Positions 59,334-64,000 of a DNA stretch of 64,000 bases are shown piece by piece (position 1 is the first letter of the stretch; every line of letters begins with the position of its first letter). Source of the DNA: Jiangella ureilytica. Its GTDB lineage: Bacteria; Actinomycetota; Actinomycetes; Jiangellales; Jiangellaceae. The position numbers and the translations under genes were made by a program. The stretch lies in the NCBI RefSeq assembly GCF_004348545.1, contig NZ_SMKL01000020.1:25469-89468 (forward strand), written 5' to 3'. The notes beneath the pieces are model-generated. The model searched no databases. It saw nothing but the letters and a program-made list of their open reading frames with translations, and had not been told where the DNA came from.

Positions 59334-59380
59334 CATAAGGCCAGCGTAAGAGCGCGCCGTCACCTCACGCCGGTCTTATG
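59334..59380. promoter_or_regulatory. Probable OmpR-type operator array
   Basis: CATAAGG (59334) and CGTAAGA (59345) are repeated with an 11-base period on the plus strand. Facing them on the minus strand, CATAAGA (59380-59374) and CGTGAGG (59369-59363) show the same period. Tandem 7-base boxes one helical turn apart are the usual OmpR/PhoB site. The pair of arrays lies between the regulator gene and the lipoprotein-efflux operon. Confidence 0.6.
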
Positions 59381-59402
59381 TGCGGGCGCGTACTCCTGGG
59401 CC

Positions 59403-59957
59403 ATGACGATTTCGCGTACCACCGCCCTGCTGGGCGTGGCCGCCGCGCTGCTGCTCGGCGGCTGCGGCGGCGACGCCGGCGGGGCCGAGGTGGCCAGTGC
59501 CGGCGGGACGGCGGCCGCCGCCGCGCCCACCGAGGAGGGCGAGCAGGATCAGGACGAGCAGGCGCTCGAGTTCGCCGAGTGCCTGCGCGAGAACGGCGTC
59601 GACGCGCCCGACCCGCAACCCGGGCAGCGCGGCGGCTTCGGGGGGTTCGGGGACGCCATGTCCGACGTCGACGAGGAGACGCTGCAGGCCGCGATGGACG
59701 CCTGCCGCGACCTCGCCCCGACGTTCGACCGCGAGCGCGACCTCACCCCGGAACAGCAGGAGCAGATGCTCGAGCTGACCGAGTGCCTGCGCGAGCAGGG
59801 CATCGACGTCCCCGACCCGGGGGCGGGCGGCTTCGGCGGCGGTGGCGGCGGCGGGCTGGGCGACATCGACCGCGACGAGCTGGACGCGGCGCGCGAGGCC
59901 TGCCGCGACATCGTGGACCTGCCGTCACCCACCGGGCGGCCGGGGGCGGACACGTGA
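59403..59957 (+). CDS. Lipoprotein with two ECLRENGVDxPDP repeats
   Basis: A 184-residue lipoprotein: signal TTALLGVAAALLLGGC with the lipobox G-G-C, then an acidic linker. The mature part has two copies of a Cys-containing module, FAECLRENGVDAPDPQPG...ACRDLAP and LTECLREQGIDVPDPGAG...ACRDIVD, each with two Cys that could form disulfides. Gly-rich runs (FGGGGGGG) link them. Related ones occur before HlyD-ABC genes in actinobacteria; the function is unknown but likely extracytoplasmic sensing or assisting efflux. The gene overlaps the next as GTGA and starts the operon. Confidence 0.8.
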   Translation: MTISRTTALLGVAAALLLGGCGGDAGGAEVASAGGTAAAAAPTEEGEQDQDEQALEFAECLRENGVDAPDPQPGQRGGFGGFGDAMSDVDEETLQAAMDACRDLAPTFDRERDLTPEQQEQMLELTECLREQGIDVPDPGAGGFGGGGGGGLGDIDRDELDAAREACRDIVDLPSPTGRPGADT

Positions 59958-61035
59958 GCGCCCGGCCCGTCTGGACCAGCGTCGGCGTCGTCGCGCTGGC
60001 CGCGGCCGGCGCGAGCGGCTGGCTGATCGGCCGCGACGACACCGGCCAGGCCGCGAGCCCGGAGAGCACCGGCCCGGTCGCCACGGCCACCGTCGAGCTC
60101 GGGACCTTGACGGCGACGCAGACCTGGAGCGCGACGCTCGGGCACGGGGAGCCGACGACGGTGTCCGCTCCGGCCGCCGGGGTGCTCACCCGCGTCGCCG
60201 CCGCGGGCACCGACGTCACCCGGGGCAGCGTGCTGTTCCACGTCGACGAGCAGCCGGTGGCGCTGCTGCTCGGCGCCGTGCCGATGTACCGCGACCTCGA
60301 CGCCGGGGCGGTGGGCGCCGACGTCGCACAGCTGGAGGAGAACCTGGCGGCACTCGGCTACACCGGGTTCACCGCGGACGACGAGTACACCTCCGCCACG
60401 GCCGATGCGGTCGAGGAGTGGCAGGAGGATCTCGGCGTCGCGTCGCCCGACGGCGTGGCCGGCCGGTCCGACGTGGTGTTCCTGCCGGCGGGCGGGCGGG
60501 TCGACGCGCAGCCGGCCGCGGTCGGCGACACGCTGCAGGCCGGCGCGGCGGTCGTCGAGCTGACCGGGACCGCGCAGGTGGTCGACCTCGAGGTGGACCA
60601 GGCCGACGCCGACCTCGTCGCCGCCGGGACCGCCGTCACCGTCGTGCTGCCGGACGGGACCGAGCTGGCCGGGACGGTGGAGTCGGCGTCGGTGTCGCCG
60701 GCGACGGACGGGGCGGACGCCGCGGCCGCGTCGGGCGAGACCGAGGACGTCACCATCGCCGAGATCGTGCTCGCCGACCCCGGCGGCCTGGCCGCCGCCG
60801 AGCCGGCCGGCACCACCGTCGACGTCGAGCTGGCGGTCGACTCGCGCGACGGCGTCTTGACGGTGCCGGTCAACGCGCTGCTGGCGCTGGCCGAGGGCGG
60901 CTACGGGCTGGAGCTCGTCGCCGGCGACGGGACGACGTCGGTCGTCGCCGTCGAGACCGGGTTGTTCGCCGACGGGCGGGTCGAGGTCAGCGGCGACGGC
61001 GTCGCCGAGGGCGTCGTCGTCGGAACGGCGGGCCG

Positions 61036-61039
<4 letters not shown>
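59954..61039 (+). CDS. HlyD-like efflux adaptor with peptidoglycan-binding domain
   Basis: A 361-residue membrane-anchored adaptor. One N-terminal helix (VGVVALAAAGASGWLIG), then a biotinyl-lipoyl-like half domain (TVSAPAAGVLTRVAAAGTDVTRGSVLFHV), a peptidoglycan-binding helical module (VAQLEENLAALGYTGFTADDEYTSATADAVEEWQEDLGV, in parts), the second lipoyl half (GDTLQAGAAVVELTG) and a beta barrel. Gram-positive MacA-like adaptors with this insert link the ABC permease to the cell wall. The GTG at 59954 overlaps the lipoprotein stop, and its end overlaps the ATPase gene by ATGA. Confidence 0.88.
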
Positions 61040-61712
<673 letters not shown>

Positions 61713-61716
<4 letters not shown>

Positions 61717-62933
61717 GCGGGCGCGACGTGAGCGGCGTCGGCGTGGAGCCGTCCCGGCTGCGGCCTCGCGACGTGCTGCGGGTCGCCGGGTCGGGACTGC
61801 GGGCGCGGCCGCTGCGGGCGGTGCTGTCGGCGCTGGGGATCGCGGTCGGGATCGCGGCGATGGTCGCCGTCGTCGGGATCTCCGCGTCCAGCCGCGAGCA
61901 GGTGAACCAGCAGCTCGACGCCCTCGGGACGAACCTGCTGACCGTGGCGCCGGGGACGACGCTGCGTGGCGAGACCGCCGCGCTGCCGGCCGACAGCGTC
62001 GACATGGTGGCGCGGATCGGCCCGGTGACGACGGTGAGCGCGACCGGCACCGTGCCGGACGCGGCGGTGTACCGGACCGACCGGATCGACTCCGGCCAGA
62101 CCAACGGCCTGGCCGTCCTCGCGGCGCGGCCCGACCTGCTCGAGACCGTCGCCGGCACGGTCGCCGGCGGGCGCTGGCTCGACGACGCGCTCGGCTCGTT
62201 CCCGGCGGTCGTGCTGGGGTCGACGGCGGCCGAGCGGCTCGGGGTGACGCGGACCGACGGCTCGGTGGCGGTGTCGCTCGGCGGGGAGTGGTTCACCGTC
62301 GTCGGCGTGCTCGACCCGGTGCCGCTGGCGCCCGAGCTGGACTCTGCCGCGCTGGTCGGCTGGCCGGTCGCGGCCTCGCTGCTCGACTTCGACGGCTCGC
62401 CGACGGTGCTCTACGAGCGGTCCGCGGAGTCGCAGGTCGACGCCGTCCGGTCCGTCCTGCCGGCGACCGTGAATCCGGAGAACCCCGAGGAGGTCACGGT
62501 CAGCCGGCCGTCCGACGCACTGGCGGCGCAGGCGGCGACCGACGAGACGCTGACGACGCTGCTGCTCGCCCTCGGCGGGGTGGCACTGCTGGTCGGCGGC
62601 ATCGGCGTGGCCAACACGATGGTCATCGCGGTGCTGGAGCGGCGGTCCGAGATCGGGCTGCGGCGGGCGCTCGGCGCGACGCGGGCGCACATCCGGCGGC
62701 AGTTCCTCGGCGAGTCGGTGCTGCTGGCGGCCCTGGGCGGAGTCGGCGGTGCGCTGCTGGGCGGGGCGGTGACGGCGGCGTTCGCGGCGTCGCGCGGCTG
62801 GCCGCCGGCGCTGCCGTCGTGGGTGCTGGCCGGCGCGGCCGGCGCGACGATCGTCGTCGGTGCCCTGGCCGGGGCCTACCCCGCCGCCCGCGCGGCCCGG
62901 ATGTCCCCGACGGCGGCGCTGACGGCCACCTGA
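61713..62933 (+). CDS. MacB/FtsX-type ABC transporter permease
   Basis: A 406-residue permease with four helices: one after the N-terminus (RAVLSALGIAVGIAAMVAVVGIS), an extracellular MacB-like domain of about 220 residues (LGTNLLTVAPGTTLRGET through VLYERSAESQVDAV), then three C-terminal helices (TLLLALGGVALLVGGIGVANTMVIAVLERR... and WVLAGAAGATIVVGALAGAYPA). It ends the lipoprotein-HlyD-ATPase-permease operon, which the divergent two-component system probably switches on under cell-envelope or drug stress. Confidence 0.92.
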
Positions 62934-63009
62934 ACGCCGCCGGCCGCCGTTGCCATGAGCACCCCAGAGGCACCGGCGCGTCCAGGCGCTCCGGGCAGAG
63001 CGGCCCGGT

Positions 63010-63258
63010 TCAGCGGCGGCGGTGGCGCGACCTCCAGCAGCCGGTGTGCCAGTGCCGCCGCTCGTCGATGCCATCGCCGGTGAACGAGAGGCTGACGGTC
63101 GGCCACGCGACGATGTGCGGCGTTGCCGGCCGGATCAGCTGGTCGCAGCCCGGGCACCGGTACGGCTTCGTCGACGCGCTGCCGGTGATGCGGCGGACGA
63201 CCCACTCGCCGTCGGGTCCGGACTCGATGCTCTCGTGCACGACTCCATGGTCGCCCAC
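63010..63258 (-). CDS. Small Cys/His protein, possibly zinc-binding
   Basis: An 82-residue protein with a CPGC knuckle in PYRCPGCDQLI, followed by PHIV and HWHTGCWRSRHRRR. The spaced Cys and His residues could hold one zinc ion, and the end is strongly basic. It has no signal peptide. The ATG at 63258 is close to the end of the sortase gene (seven-base gap), so the two are probably cotranscribed. Function unknown; a DNA- or RNA-binding role is possible. Confidence 0.7.
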   Translation of the reverse strand: MGDHGVVHESIESGPDGEWVVRRITGSASTKPYRCPGCDQLIRPATPHIVAWPTVSLSFTGDGIDERRHWHTGCWRSRHRRR

Positions 63259-63265
63259 GGCCCGC

Positions 63266-64000
63266 TCAGCTCGGCCGGGCGGTGACCACGACGTTGGAGC
63301 GGAACGCCGTCCCGTTCCAGTCGGCGCAGGTCACGAGCACGAGCCGGCCGGGACCGTCCTGAGCGAACAGCTCCTCCGCGCGGGCGGCCAGGTCGGCCGG
63401 CGCCATCGTCTCGACCGTGTCGACCTGGTACCACTGCTCGACCTCAGGGCCGCTGACGTGCACGTTGTCGCCGGGCCGCAGGCGGGCGACGTCGTTGAAG
63501 GCCGCCTCGCCGCCCTCCACGGCGTGCCCGACCACGACCGCCGAGCCCGCCTCGGCGCCGGGTGCGGCGCCGTCACGCCACCAGCCGCCCAGCAGCGGGT
63601 CCTTCGGCGGCAGCAGGACGCGGTCGGCGTCGCTGGCGATCTCGATGACCGGCGCCTGCATCCCCAGGAGCGGCAGCAGCAGCGTGTAGCGGCCCTCGGC
63701 CGTCCCGACCGGCGCGCCCGGAACCGCCGACTGCTCCGTCGGATCGTAGGGGCCCGACGGCGACGGCGCCGGCTCCGCGGCGGGCCGGGCCGGCGGGCCG
63801 TCGAGCTGGCTCATCCCCCACCAGGCGGCCAGCGCGAGCAGCATGGGCGCGAGCAGCCAGGGCAGCGCCCGCGGCCGGTTCCGGCGGTGCCGCGCGTCGG
63901 GCCGGGGCGGCGCCACCCGCACCTCCCGCACGGGACCGCGCGCCGGCGGGGGACGCTGCTCCGGCGCCGGCTCCCGGTCCGGCGGCGGAGGGGGCGGCGG
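63266..64000 (-). CDS. Class F sortase, N-terminus beyond the window
   Basis: A membrane-anchored transpeptidase-like protein. After a Pro/Arg-rich N-terminus come one helix (LPWLLAPMLLALAAWWGMS), a Pro-rich linker and the sortase domain with the catalytic His in AVVVGHAVEG, Cys in LVLVTCADWNG and Arg in TAFRSNVVV. These are the class F residues; this class is common in actinobacteria and its targets are mostly unknown. No LPXTG protein is in the window. The frame is open through 64000 (Pro-rich), so the start may be outside; a GTG at 63931 is the only visible candidate. Confidence 0.85.
   Translation of the reverse strand, partial: PPPPPPPDREPAPEQRPPPARGPVREVRVAPPRPDARHRRNRPRALPWLLAPMLLALAAWWGMSQLDGPPARPAAEPAPSPSGPYDPTEQSAVPGAPVGTAEGRYTLLLPLLGMQAPVIEIASDADRVLLPPKDPLLGGWWRDGAAPGAEAGSAVVVGHAVEGGEAAFNDVARLRPGDNVHVSGPEVEQWYQVDTVETMAPADLAARAEELFAQDGPGRLVLVTCADWNGTAFRSNVVVTARPS

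Overview
The window is a high-GC (about 70%) chromosome segment of an actinobacterium. Evidence for this is the codon bias, the WXG100 protein, the class F sortase, the ECF42-type sigma factor, the DivIVA/Scy-like coiled-coil protein, very many GTGA/ATGA stop-start overlaps, probable leaderless genes, and long runs of LacI, IclR and TetR regulated transport operons. A soil actinomycete of the Jiangella type would fit, but the genus is a guess. No rRNA, tRNA, IS element, phage or CRISPR was seen.

Layout. 1-2.2 kb: end of an unknown protein, a WXG100 protein and a lipoprotein. 2.3-10.8 kb: glycogen branching enzyme glgB, a secreted subtilase, a secreted M14 carboxypeptidase and a PrmC-like methyltransferase. 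10.9-27 kb: a LacI-controlled block with a sugar ABC importer, four consecutive ADP-ribosylglycohydrolase-family proteins, a ribokinase-like kinase, a glycosidase-like/FGE-like fusion, a CoA transferase and a CitE-like lyase. It is divergent from a secreted esterase-propeller protein, with GGAAACGTTTCC operators between them. 27-39 kb: thioredoxin-TPR protein, isobutyryl-CoA-mutase-like large subunit with a divergent Rrf2 regulator, ECF42 sigma/YciI/DUF998 module, TetR and membrane protein pair, MarR, PH-domain protein, then meaB, thiolase and methylmalonyl-CoA epimerase. 39.5-40.8 kb: a DivIVA-like cytoskeletal coiled coil.

40.9-56.6 kb: a coherent IclR-controlled catabolic island. It contains a secreted FG-GAP protein, a Tat-exported glycosidase-like protein, RidA, IclR, Gfo/Idh dehydrogenase, creatininase-like hydrolase, three amidohydrolases, an enolase-superfamily dehydratase, a DapA-like aldolase and an ABC importer. 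Five promoter regions in this island carry the same TTC-N8-GAA motif. The gene set reads like a non-phosphorylative pathway for an unknown sugar or sugar acid, and it is the best candidate here for an undescribed system, together with the ADP-ribosylglycohydrolase quartet.

56.6-64 kb: an alpha/beta hydrolase, a two-component system facing a lipoprotein and a MacAB-like efflux operon, a small Cys/His protein and a class F sortase running off the window.

Between genes lie several families of inverted repeats that begin with TGATC and supply the stop codon of the upstream gene.
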